Below are positions 1-7,321 of a DNA stretch of 38,730 nucleotides, in pieces (positions within the stretch are counted from its first letter, which is position 1; each line of letters begins with the position of its first letter). Origin of the DNA: Nocardioides sp. Its GTDB lineage: Bacteria; Actinomycetota; Actinomycetes; Propionibacteriales; Nocardioidaceae. Under the pieces are notes generated by a model. The model ran no database searches, was not told the DNA's origin, and saw only the letters and a program-made list of their open reading frames with translations. The stretch covers positions 1 through 38,730 of the forward strand of contig JAFMQY010000013.1 of assembly GCA_017354415.1 (NCBI GenBank), in the 5' to 3' direction. Both the position numbers and the translations under genes were made by a program.

Positions 1-930
1 GCCCCCGGCGCCGCGGCCGGCACCGCCCTCGTGCCGGCGCTGGTCGAACGCGCCGGGGTCCCGTACGAGCGCGCCACCGGGCTGTCCTCCGCGATCGAGC
101 GCGGCGCCACGATGGTGGGCGCGGCGATCGCCGGCGGCCTGGTCGCCACGATCGGGGCGGCGAACGCCGTGGCGGTCGACGCCGTCTCCTTCGCCGTGTG
201 CGCGCTGGTGCTCATGGTGACCACGCGCAGCCTCGAGGGCGCGTCGGGCCACACCGGGACGGACGCCGAGGCCGACCGCACGTCGTACCTCGGGGAGCTG
301 CGTGCGGGCTGGGACTTCCTCCGGCACGACGCCGTCCTCATGAGCCTGTGCGTGATGGTCGCGGTCACCAACCTGCTCGACCTGGCGTGGTCGGCCGTGC
401 TGCTGCCGGTCTGGGCTCTCGAGTCCGGCGCCGGGATTGCGGCGGTCGGTCTGGTGTTCTCGGTGTGGGGAGGCGCCTCGATGATCGGGTCGGTGTTCGC
501 CGCGGCGTACGGAACGCGGTTGCCACGGTTCGCGACGTACGTCGTGGCGTTCCTGATCACGGGGCTCCCGAGGTTCGCGCTGTTCGCGATGGGCGTGCCG
601 CTGTGGGCGATCCTCGCGATGTGCGTCGTCGGCGGGTGTGCATCGGGCTTCCTCAACCCCGTGCTCGGGGCGGTGATGTTCGAGCGCATCCCGCGAGACA
701 TGGTCGGGCGTGTCACGGCACTCAGCAGCTCGCTCGCATGGTCGCTGATGCCCCTCGGCGGCGTCCTCGGCGGCGTTCTGGTCAGCGGCATCGGTCTCGA
801 ACCGGCGATCCTGGTGATCGGCGTCGCCTACTTCGTGACCACGATGGCACCTACCCTCTTGCCCAGCTTCCGCGGGATGAACCGGCAGGCGCCGGCCGTG
901 GAGGCAGAGGCGGCCTGCTCCGCCGCATGA
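1..930 (+). CDS. MFS transporter, 3' part (5' end outside window)
   Basis: The frame is open from base 1 to the TGA at 928-930, so the gene starts upstream of the window; a GTG at 31 is only an internal codon. The visible 309 residues are mostly hydrophobic helices with short charged loops, and the residues around the central loop (long hydrophilic stretch near 75-100) divide it as in the C-terminal half of a 12-helix major facilitator. The composition and the run of glycine-rich helices resemble the MFS_3/EntS group of exporters. The substrate cannot be told. It converges on the aminotransferase gene, with a perfect inverted repeat between them. Confidence 0.8.
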   Translation, partial: APGAAAGTALVPALVERAGVPYERATGLSSAIERGATMVGAAIAGGLVATIGAANAVAVDAVSFAVCALVLMVTTRSLEGASGHTGTDAEADRTSYLGELRAGWDFLRHDAVLMSLCVMVAVTNLLDLAWSAVLLPVWALESGAGIAAVGLVFSVWGGASMIGSVFAAAYGTRLPRFATYVVAFLITGLPRFALFAMGVPLWAILAMCVVGGCASGFLNPVLGAVMFERIPRDMVGRVTALSSSLAWSLMPLGGVLGGVLVSGIGLEPAILVIGVAYFVTTMAPTLLPSFRGMNRQAPAVEAEAACSAA

Positions 931-942
931 CGCCGGGACCTC

Positions 943-992
943 GGGTCGTCCGCCCCACGCGGTGCTAGAGCCCTGCGTCAGGCGGACGACCC
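943..992. repeat. Palindromic repeat, family R1, copy 1
   Basis: GGGTCGTCCGCC at 943-954 is exactly inverted at 981-992, with a second inner pair (ACGC 957-960, GCGT 975-978). It lies between two convergent genes, so it may fold as a bidirectional terminator. The same arm sequence recurs at 5482, 5544 and 26212. Confidence 0.8.
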
Positions 993-1007
993 GCGCTCCG
1001 GGGACCG

Positions 1008-2084
1008 TCAGAGGCCGGCGAGGAAGGTCCGGCCGAGCTCCACGACCCGGTCGTTCGCCTCGGGCTCGCCGATGGAGACGCGGGCGCCGTCGCCGGCGAA
1101 GGGGCGTACGACGATCCCGAGCGCATCGGCAGCGGCCGCCAGGTCGAGCGTGCGCTCGCCGGCGGCGAACCACACGAAGTTCCCCTGCGCCTCGGGCACC
1201 GAGACACCGACATCGGCGAGCCCCTTGACCACCCGATCGCGCTCGGCGACCAAGGCCTCGACCCGCTCGAGCAGCGCGGGCTCCGCGTCCAGCGAGGCGA
1301 CCGCCGCAGCCTGAGCGACGCTGGAGACCCCGAACGGAAGCGAGACCGCCCGAAGCGCGGTGGCCACGGGCGGTGGGGCGATCGCGTAGCCGACCCGGAA
1401 GCCGGCCAGCCCGTAGGCCTTGGAGAACGTGCGCGTCGACACGACGTTCTCGTGCCGGCGGACCGTGGCCAGGCCGTCGACCGGGTCCCCCATCCGCACG
1501 AACTCGACGTACGCCTCGTCGACCACCACGAGCACGCGTGCGGGGACCTGGGCCAGGAAGGTGTCGAGCTCGGCCTGGGTGACCGCCGGTCCGGTCGGGT
1601 TGTTCGGCGTGCAGACCAGCACGATCCGGGTCCGCTCGGTGATCGCGGCCGCCATCGCGTCGAGGTCGTGGCGGCCGTCGGCGGTCACCGGTACCTGGAC
1701 GCTGGTGGCTCCGGCAGCGGTGACCGCGATCGGGTACGCCTCGAAGCTGCGCCAGGCGTAGAGCACTTCGTCGCCGGGCTCGCAGAAGGCCTGCACCAGC
1801 TGGTAGATCAGTGCGACGCTGCCGGTGGCGAGCGCGAGATGGTCGGTGGGCAGGCCGAGCCTGTCCGCAAGCGCCTCGTAGAGGGCGGTGTTGCCCATGT
1901 CGGGGTAGCGGTTCATCTGTTCCGCAGCCCGGGCGGCTGCGTCGAGGACCCCGGGCAGCGGAGGGTAGGGGTTCTCGTTGCTGCTGAGCTTGTACGTCGT
2001 CAACCCGGCACGCGGCTGCGGCGGCTTGCCCGCGACGTACGCCGGGATCCGGGACACGCACTCGCGCGGCTGCGGAGAGGTCAT
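1008..2084 (-). CDS. Histidinol-phosphate / aromatic aminotransferase, HisC-like
   Basis: A 358-residue class I/II PLP-dependent aminotransferase. It shows the family landmarks: SSNENPY near residue 35, NNPTG at 161-165, DEAYVEF at 189-195 and the PLP-binding lysine 222 in TFSKAYGLAGFRVGY. The length matches HisC and the actinobacterial aromatic aminotransferase Pat. These transfer an amino group between glutamate and histidinol phosphate or aromatic 2-oxo acids in the cytoplasm. No his genes are nearby, so a second HisC copy or a phenylalanine/tyrosine aminotransferase (Pat) is more likely than the histidine-pathway enzyme. ATG start at 2084. Confidence 0.88.
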   Translation of the reverse strand: MTSPQPRECVSRIPAYVAGKPPQPRAGLTTYKLSSNENPYPPLPGVLDAAARAAEQMNRYPDMGNTALYEALADRLGLPTDHLALATGSVALIYQLVQAFCEPGDEVLYAWRSFEAYPIAVTAAGATSVQVPVTADGRHDLDAMAAAITERTRIVLVCTPNNPTGPAVTQAELDTFLAQVPARVLVVVDEAYVEFVRMGDPVDGLATVRRHENVVSTRTFSKAYGLAGFRVGYAIAPPPVATALRAVSLPFGVSSVAQAAAVASLDAEPALLERVEALVAERDRVVKGLADVGVSVPEAQGNFVWFAAGERTLDLAAAADALGIVVRPFAGDGARVSIGEPEANDRVVELGRTFLAGL

Positions 2085-2135
2085 GGCGTCAACCTATCCC
2101 CGGCTGCTCGACGGGCTCGTGTGCCCCAGGGCGAG

Positions 2136-2720
2136 CTACAGCGCGTCCTCCGGAACACGACCTCCGCCACGGCTCCGTGCCCGCCAGGGACGCAGGGCGG
2201 GGAGCAGGAGCAGGCCGAGCAGGACCCCGAGCGTGGCCCCCGTGACGTTGTCGATGATGTCGGTGACGTCGCAGGCCCGGTCGATGCGGGCGACGTGGAG
2301 CTGGGTCTCCTCGATGCCGAGGGAGTACGCCGCCAGCGCGAGCAGGCCGAGCGGGATCAACACCCAGCCGGCTCGCCACCGGGCGAACGCGATCACCAGG
2401 AAGAACCCGGCCGGGACGAACAGCAGCACGTTCAGGAGCTGCTGTCCCCCGCCGAAGATCCAGAACCCTCCGGGCGCCGGACCGCCGATGTCCCAGCTGC
2501 AGGTGGTCGCATGCTCGTCGGCCGGCACGATGCCGAGCCCGTTCTGCGCGGGGATCAGGGTGACCACGCCGATCACCGCGATGCTCCAGGTCAGCCCGAA
2601 CCACGCCGTCCCGGCCATGGGCCCCATCCAGCGACCGACGACCAGTCCGACGACGAGGCAGAGCACTCCTGCCACGGCGGCGAAGAGCAGCATCCATCCC
2701 GTGCCGCCGATCGAGAACAT
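2136..2720 (-). CDS. VanZ-family membrane protein
   Basis: A 194-residue protein with about five hydrophobic helices. The second half carries the pattern of VanZ-like proteins: NVLLFVPAGFF, then a helix, SLGIEETQL, and a short loop with DVTDIIDNVTGATLG. Start chosen at ATG 2720 (MFSIGGTG) because an earlier ATG at 2798 would overlap the upstream gene and add a non-hydrophobic tail. VanZ proteins are implicated in low-level glycopeptide or lipoglycopeptide tolerance in some bacteria, but most homologues have no assigned role. It lies 49 bp after the DDAH-type gene and may be its operon partner. Confidence 0.75.
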   Translation of the reverse strand: MFSIGGTGWMLLFAAVAGVLCLVVGLVVGRWMGPMAGTAWFGLTWSIAVIGVVTLIPAQNGLGIVPADEHATTCSWDIGGPAPGGFWIFGGGQQLLNVLLFVPAGFFLVIAFARWRAGWVLIPLGLLALAAYSLGIEETQLHVARIDRACDVTDIIDNVTGATLGVLLGLLLLPALRPWRARSRGGGRVPEDAL

Positions 2721-2769
2721 GCGCCAGAGGCTAGAGGTGCCGTGGTGATGTGTCCGATTCGGCAGGGGC

Positions 2770-3696
2770 TCAGCCAAGCGGCGGGACGAGCACCTCACCG
2801 CCTGCCACCAGCGGTACGTCGCGGCCGAGCGTCACGTCGACCGGGTTGGTCAGGCACCGGATGGAGCCGCCGCCCTTGTGGAACTCCGACAGGTCGACCT
2901 CGACCACCTCGAATCCCCACGCCCCGAGCTCCTCGATGACCCGGGACGGGCCGCCGGCCGGCATCACCACGGTCCGGTCGATCACGATCGAGTTCGCGCA
3001 GAAGGTCGTCAGAGCCTCTTGGTCGGTGAGCACCAGCGGCTCCGGCACGAGGTCGAGCAGCGCCCGGGCAGAGGGCGCGTCGAAGGCGCCCGGCGCGACC
3101 ATCGCGTGCCGGTCGTCGAGCGGGCAGAAGGCCAGGTCCAGGTGGTACATCGCGGGGTGCGTGATCCGTACGCCGCGCACCCGGACGCCGAGGTCGGTGG
3201 CCAGGTGCTTGAGGGCCAGCTCCTCGGTGCGAGGCCCGTACCCGGCGACCAGGGCGTCGCCCCAGGCGAACACGTCCCCGGCCTCGAGGTGGGCGCCGAC
3301 GCCGTCACGACCGACGTACGACGTGGTGCGGCCGCTGCGCTCGAACCACGGCCCGGCCGTCTGCGACTCCATCCGACGCTCGGCGAAGCGCATGTGGGAC
3401 ATCACGACGTGGCCGCTCACCAGTCCGGTGCCGTCGGGCCGCAGGACGCCGAGGCCGAGGTTCATCGCGTACACCATGTCGGGCGCGTCCTCGCGCTGGG
3501 GGACGACCTCGACCTCGCCCCCGAGCCGCTCGATGGTTCGCACGAGGTCGACCCACTGCGCCATCGCCCGGTGGGCGTCGGGCTGGACCGCGAGATCCAT
3601 GTAGGGGTTGATCGCGTAGTCGATCCGGAAGTGGTCCGGGCGCACCATCACGTAGCGGTGACCCCACGACAGCACAGACGGCTGCGCGTTCGGCAT
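2770..3696 (-). CDS. Dimethylargininase (DDAH) / amidinotransferase-superfamily hydrolase
   Basis: A 308-residue member of the guanidino-group-modifying superfamily. The catalytic cysteine is Cys281 in GGGSIRCLTNP, and the partner histidine lies in MYHLDLAFCPL; the VYAMNLGL segment is the usual substrate-site strand. DDAH hydrolyses dimethylarginine to citrulline and an alkylamine; close relatives act on arginine or ornithine-type substrates, so the exact substrate is inferred. Start at ATG 3696 is set by a GAGAGGAGT ribosome site; an upstream in-frame start at 3762 would run through the operators. Divergent from a GntR regulator that probably controls it. Confidence 0.85.
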   Translation of the reverse strand: MPNAQPSVLSWGHRYVMVRPDHFRIDYAINPYMDLAVQPDAHRAMAQWVDLVRTIERLGGEVEVVPQREDAPDMVYAMNLGLGVLRPDGTGLVSGHVVMSHMRFAERRMESQTAGPWFERSGRTTSYVGRDGVGAHLEAGDVFAWGDALVAGYGPRTEELALKHLATDLGVRVRGVRITHPAMYHLDLAFCPLDDRHAMVAPGAFDAPSARALLDLVPEPLVLTDQEALTTFCANSIVIDRTVVMPAGGPSRVIEELGAWGFEVVEVDLSEFHKGGGSIRCLTNPVDVTLGRDVPLVAGGEVLVPPLG

Positions 3697-3741
3697 GGCG
3701 ACTCCTCTCGCAGACACTTGTCCCGCCCGACAGTCGAACAC

Positions 3742-3756
3742 GATTGTCCGACAATC
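3742..3756. promoter_or_regulatory. Palindromic operator 1 in the DDAH/GntR divergent promoter
   Basis: GATTGTC-C-GACAATC is a perfect 7+1+7 palindrome, sitting 46 bp upstream of the DDAH start and 63 bp upstream of the GntR start. Its core TTGTC-N-GACAA is of the size and symmetry bound by FCD-type GntR dimers. Confidence 0.65.
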
Positions 3757-3800
3757 TGACAACTCGGAGTATGAGGGAGCAGGAGGCGCCGGGCAAGTCT

Positions 3801-3811
3801 TTGTCAGACAA
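3801..3811. promoter_or_regulatory. Palindromic operator 2, next to the GntR start
   Basis: TTGTC-A-GACAA repeats the core of the palindrome at 3742-3756 with only the central base changed. It ends 8 bp before the chosen GntR start codon, so binding there would block the regulator's own expression. Confidence 0.65.
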
Positions 3812-3818
3812 TGGACGC

Positions 3819-4508
3819 ATGCATCCCGCCGAGCGGTCGACGAACGCCTTCGGAGGCCTGAGCCTCGAGCACTCCTCCACCGTCGACCGCGTCGCCGACG
3901 AGCTCCGCCGCGCGGTGTTCGAGGGCGAGCTCGAGTCCGGGACGCCGCTGCGGGAAGTGGCGCTCGCGGAGTCCCTCGGGGTGTCCCGGCAGACCCTGCG
4001 AGAGGGGTTGGCTCTGCTGGTCGCCGAGGGCCTGGCCACCCGGGAGCCCAACCGTGGGGTCAGCGTCGCGCGGCCCGACCCGGACTCGGTACGGGACGTC
4101 TCGCGGGCCCGCACCGTGCTCGAGACCGCCGGGGTCCGGCACTGGCCGAACGCCTCCGAGGAGGCCCGGCAGGCGGTACGACGTGCGCTCGCCGAGTACG
4201 AGCGTGCGGTCGCGGCCGGGGCGACGTACCAGGAGCTCAACCAGCGCCACCTCGCGATCCACCTCAGCCTCGTCGGACTCACGGAGTCACCGCGACTGGT
4301 CGCGATGGCGGAGTCGGTCGTCGCCGAGCTGCGGTTGGCGCTGGCGCAGATCGACCGGGTACGCCGCAACGCTCAGGACCAGGCGGGCTCGCACCGCCAC
4401 CTGTTGGACCTGCTCGAGTCCAGTGATGTGGACGGGGCGGCCACCGAGCTGGCCGCTCACCTCGGAGGCGCCGAGGCGGCGATCCTCGAACGGCTCGACC
4501 TCGACTGA
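3819..4508 (+). CDS. GntR-family regulator, FadR/FCD subfamily
   Basis: A 229-residue regulator: an N-terminal winged helix-turn-helix (about residues 22-85, with TPLREVALAESLGVSRQTLREGL as its core, shown here in overlapping pieces LREVALAESLGVSRQ and RQTLREGLALLVAEGLA) followed by an all-helical FCD effector domain with histidines that could bind metal (HLAIH, HRHLL). FCD regulators sense small organic acids or amino acids. Two matching palindromes lie in the shared promoter with the DDAH-type gene, so it probably represses that gene and itself. The start is uncertain: ATG 3819 lacks a clear ribosome site, and an in-frame ATG at 3771 would put operator 2 inside the coding region. Confidence 0.88.
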   Translation: MHPAERSTNAFGGLSLEHSSTVDRVADELRRAVFEGELESGTPLREVALAESLGVSRQTLREGLALLVAEGLATREPNRGVSVARPDPDSVRDVSRARTVLETAGVRHWPNASEEARQAVRRALAEYERAVAAGATYQELNQRHLAIHLSLVGLTESPRLVAMAESVVAELRLALAQIDRVRRNAQDQAGSHRHLLDLLESSDVDGAATELAAHLGGAEAAILERLDLD

Positions 4509-4610
4509 GGACGGGTCGACCCGGCGGAGTCGGGGCGGCACGGCCTCCAGGAGAGCCGCCGACCGGTTGCGGGCACGGCGACCGTCTCACTCCTCCCCTA
4601 TGCTCGCTAC

Positions 4611-5006
4611 GTGCGCTTCGTCACCTGGCTGCTGTCCACGGCCGCCGCTGTCGCGGTCGCGACCTGGCTGCTCGACGGCATCTACTTCACGGGACCGTCC
4701 GCCGGGTGGGAGGAGGTCAGGCACAAGATCGTGCCGCTCCTCGTGGTGTCGCTGATCCTCGGAGTGGTCAGCGCCTTCGTGAAGCCGATCGTCACCTTCT
4801 TCTCGATCCCGTTCATCCTGGTGACGCTCGGGCTGTTCCTCCTGGTGATCAACGCGCTGATGCTGTTGCTGACCGCCTGGATCGCGGGCGGGCTCGGCCT
4901 CGACTTCCACGTCGACGGGTTCTGGAACGCGCTCTGGGGCTCGCTGATCATCACGTTCGTCAACTGGTTCATCGACCTCTCCCTGCTCAGGGACGACAGG
5001 CGCTAG
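4611..5006 (+). CDS. Phage-holin-family small membrane protein (PF04020 type)
   Basis: 131 residues with four hydrophobic helices and the conserved segment SAFVKPIVTFFSIPFILVT near residue 50, then GLFLLVINALMLLLTAW. This fits the widespread PF04020 family, which is named after a mycobacteriophage holin but is found in ordinary chromosomes, where its role is unknown. GTG start at 4611. It is followed after 4 bp by the phosphatase gene, and the two are probably co-transcribed. No phage genes surround it. Confidence 0.8.
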   Translation: MRFVTWLLSTAAAVAVATWLLDGIYFTGPSAGWEEVRHKIVPLLVVSLILGVVSAFVKPIVTFFSIPFILVTLGLFLLVINALMLLLTAWIAGGLGLDFHVDGFWNALWGSLIITFVNWFIDLSLLRDDRR

Positions 5007-5010
5007 GCCG

Positions 5011-5496
5011 GTGCCGGTGCCGCCGCCACGCGAGCCCGGGCGCTACTCGGTGGCCCTGGTCTGCCTCGGCAACATCTGCCGGTCGCCCACGGCTCAGGTC
5101 GTCCTCGCGGACCGGGTCGCCGTTCACAGCGCCGGCACCGGCGACTGGCACGTGGGCGATCCGATGGACGCGCGGGCCGCGGCCACGCTGTCCGCTGCCG
5201 GGTACGACCCGAGCCGACACCGGGCCCGGGTGTACGACGCGTCCTGGGCCGACGCGCACGACCTGGTCATGGCGATGGACCACCAGAACCTGGCCGACCT
5301 CGGCGGCCGGTCGGAGCGGGTCGGCCTGTTCCGCGACCTCGACCCGGTCGGGACCGGGGAGGACGTGCCGGACCCGTACTACGGAGGAGCCGACGGGTTC
5401 GCCGACGTGCTGACCATGGTGGAGCGCACGTCCGATGCGCTGGTCGCCGCGCTGGCGGGAGCCCTCGACGACCGGCCGGCCGGGTCGTCCGCCTGA
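5011..5496 (+). CDS. Low-molecular-weight protein-tyrosine phosphatase
   Basis: 161 residues. The phosphate-binding loop CLGNICRSP (Cys18 to Pro26) matches the C-X4-C-R-S signature, and the general acid lies in VPDPYYGG near residue 120, as expected for the family. It would dephosphorylate tyrosine phosphate on proteins; PtpA in mycobacteria is a relative. GTG start at 5011, 4 bp after the membrane-protein gene. The last four codons and stop (Gly-Ser-Ser-Ala-stop) are formed by the left arm of an R1 repeat, so the native C-terminus seems to have been replaced by repeat DNA. Confidence 0.9.
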   Translation: MPVPPPREPGRYSVALVCLGNICRSPTAQVVLADRVAVHSAGTGDWHVGDPMDARAAATLSAAGYDPSRHRARVYDASWADAHDLVMAMDHQNLADLGGRSERVGLFRDLDPVGTGEDVPDPYYGGADGFADVLTMVERTSDALVAALAGALDDRPAGSSA

Positions 5497-5529
5497 CCCC
5501 GTCCTCTTACCCGGTCTGGGGCGGACGAC
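5482..5529. repeat. Palindromic repeat, family R1, copy 2
   Basis: Left arm GGGTCGTCCGCC at 5482-5493, right arm GGGCGGACGAC at 5519-5529, around a CTCTTACCCGG core. It overlaps the last codons of the phosphatase gene and is followed by a second copy 14 bp away. Confidence 0.8.
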
Positions 5530-5543
5530 TCCGGGCACTGATC

Positions 5544-5592
5544 GGGTCGTCCGCCTGAGGCCGGGCTCTTACCCGGCCTGGAGCGGACGACC
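5544..5592. repeat. Palindromic repeat, family R1, copy 3
   Basis: Arms GGTCGTCCGC (from 5545) and GCGGACGACC (to 5592) extend inward through AGGCCGGG / CCCGGCCT, leaving a CTCTTA loop, so nearly 21 bases can pair. Together with copy 2 it forms a tandem hairpin between the phosphatase and the fructosamine kinase; it could act as a terminator or protect a processed 3' end. Confidence 0.8.
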
Positions 5593-5646
5593 GGGGAGGT
5601 GGAACGGCGTACTACCGTGTGGACAGCCGGACCCGAGGAGGTGCTA

Positions 5647-6504
5647 GTGACGCGCCAGCCTCACGTGGCGCGCCGCGCGGAGGAGCTGCTCGGTGCCGCC
5701 GTGGCCGCCACCGCCCCCGTCGCGGGTGGTGACAACGCCACCGCCACCAAGCTCCGTCTGAGCAGCGGACGCTCCGCCTTCATGAAGACCCTGACCCATG
5801 CACCCGACGGCTTCTTCGCCGCCGAGGCCGTCGGGCTGCGCTGGCTCGGAGACGCCGGTGGCGTGCAGGTGCCCGAGGTGCTGGCGGTCGAGGCCGACTG
5901 CCTGATCCTGGCCTGGGTCGAGCCGGGCAAGCTGACCACGGAAGCCGCCGGCGACTTCGGTCGCGCCCTGGCCAAGACCCATGACGCCGGCGCACCGTCG
6001 TACGGGCTCCACCACGACGGCTACATCGGCCGTCTGCCCCTGCCCAACAAGAGCGCACCGACCTGGGCGGAGTTCTACGCGACGAGGCGGGTGCTGCCCT
6101 ACCTCAAGCTCGCCCGCGACCGCCGCTCGATCACCCCGGAGGGGGCCGAGGCCATCGAGAAGCTCATGGGCCGGCTCGGCGAGCTGGTCCCCGAGGAGGG
6201 GCCGCGCCGCTTGCACGGCGACCTCTGGAACGGCAACGTCATCTGGACCCACGACGGCGGTTGCTGCGTGATCGACCCCGCCGCCCACGGCGGTCACCGC
6301 GAGACCGATCTCGCCATGCTGGCGCTCTTCGGACTGCCCCACCTGCCGCGCGTGCTGCAGGCCTACGAGGAGGTCTCGCCCCTCGCCGACGGCTGGTCCG
6401 ATCGCGTGGGTCTCCACCAGCTCCACCCGCTGCTCGTCCACGCGTGCCTGTTCGGAGGCGGGTACGGCGCACGGGCCGCCGACGTGGCCCAACGGTTCGA
6501 CTGA
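5647..6504 (+). CDS. Fructosamine kinase family protein
   Basis: 285 residues with the FN3K/aminoglycoside-kinase fold: an N-terminal lobe with FMKTLTHAPDGFFAAEA (nucleotide-site lysine), then the catalytic loop HGDLWNGNV near residue 195 and the metal-binding DPAAHGGHRETDLAM that is diagnostic of fructosamine kinases. The family phosphorylates sugar amines on glycated proteins or small molecules so that they decompose. Start GTG 5647 is set by GAGGAG six bases upstream; a GTG at 5641 is out of frame and one at 5599 is in frame but lies close to the R1 hairpin. It is followed after 51 bp by the response regulator gene. Confidence 0.88.
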   Translation: MTRQPHVARRAEELLGAAVAATAPVAGGDNATATKLRLSSGRSAFMKTLTHAPDGFFAAEAVGLRWLGDAGGVQVPEVLAVEADCLILAWVEPGKLTTEAAGDFGRALAKTHDAGAPSYGLHHDGYIGRLPLPNKSAPTWAEFYATRRVLPYLKLARDRRSITPEGAEAIEKLMGRLGELVPEEGPRRLHGDLWNGNVIWTHDGGCCVIDPAAHGGHRETDLAMLALFGLPHLPRVLQAYEEVSPLADGWSDRVGLHQLHPLLVHACLFGGGYGARAADVAQRFD

Positions 6505-6555
6505 CCTCGTGCTGCTTCTCAGGCGTGGTTCAGGACGATTTGGCACAGTAGGGCC

Positions 6556-7275
6556 GTGACTCCGCCCGCTGCCTCGCCCCCCGCGAGCGCCAAGCCCCAC
6601 GTCCTCGTCGTCGATGACGACAAGGCCGTGCGCGAGTCGCTGCGTCGCAGCCTGGAGTTCAACGGGTACGCCGTGTCGCTGGCCGCCGACGGCATCGAGG
6701 CCCTCGCCGGCATCGGAGGCACGGTCCCGGACGTCGTCGTGATGGACGTGATGATGCCGCGGCTCGACGGCATCGAGACCACGAAGTCACTGCGCAAGGC
6801 CGGCAACGACGTCCCGATCCTGGTGCTCACCGCACGGGACGCCGTAGGCGACCGGGTCGAGGGTCTGGACGCCGGGGCCGACGACTACCTGACCAAGCCG
6901 TTCGCCCTGCAGGAGCTGCTGGCCCGGCTCCGCGCGCTTCTCCGCCGCGTGGTCCCGGCCGAGGGCGACGACCACGAGGTGCTCTCCTTCGGCGACCTGT
7001 CGATGGACCTCGCCACCCGCGAGGTACGCCGCGGCGACCGCCGCATGGAGCTGACCCGCACGGAGTTCACCCTTCTCGAGATGTTCCTGCGCCGGCCGCG
7101 GCGCGTGCTCGAGCGGTCGTTCATCCTCGAGGAGGTCTGGGGCTACGACTTCCCGACCACCGCCAACTCCCTCGAGGTCTACGTCGGCTATCTCCGACGT
7201 AAGACCGAGGCCGACGGCGAGTCACGGCTGATCCACACCGTGCGGGGCGTCGGTTACGTCCTCAAAGAGTCATGA
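6556..7275 (+). CDS. mprA: OmpR-family response regulator, MprA-like
   Basis: 239 residues: receiver domain with acidic cluster DDD at 20-22, phospho-acceptor Asp64 in [12 protein letters not shown] and Lys114 in YLTKPF, then an OmpR/PhoB winged helix ([29 protein letters not shown]). The overall sequence closely follows mycobacterial MprA, the regulator of envelope stress genes and sigma factors sigB/sigE. GTG start at 6556. The kinase gene follows after 46 bp, giving the standard mprA-mprB order. The mycobacterial role is known; its role here is inferred. Confidence 0.88.
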   Translation: MTPPAASPPASAKPHVLVVDDDKAVRESLRRSLEFNGYAVSLAADGIEALAGIGGTVPDVVVMDVMMPRLDGIETTKSLRKAGNDVPILVLTARDAVGDRVEGLDAGADDYLTKPFALQELLARLRALLRRVVPAEGDDHEVLSFGDLSMDLATREVRRGDRRMELTRTEFTLLEMFLRRPRRVLERSFILEEVWGYDFPTTANSLEVYVGYLRRKTEADGESRLIHTVRGVGYVLKES

Positions 7276-7321
7276 GCACCACACGACGTACTCCCGCTGA
7301 GCCACGCCGGGAGGACCGCGC

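Noticed and set aside
4611-5006. Prophage suspected because of a holin-family protein
   Set aside because: No other phage gene is present; this family is common on ordinary chromosomes.
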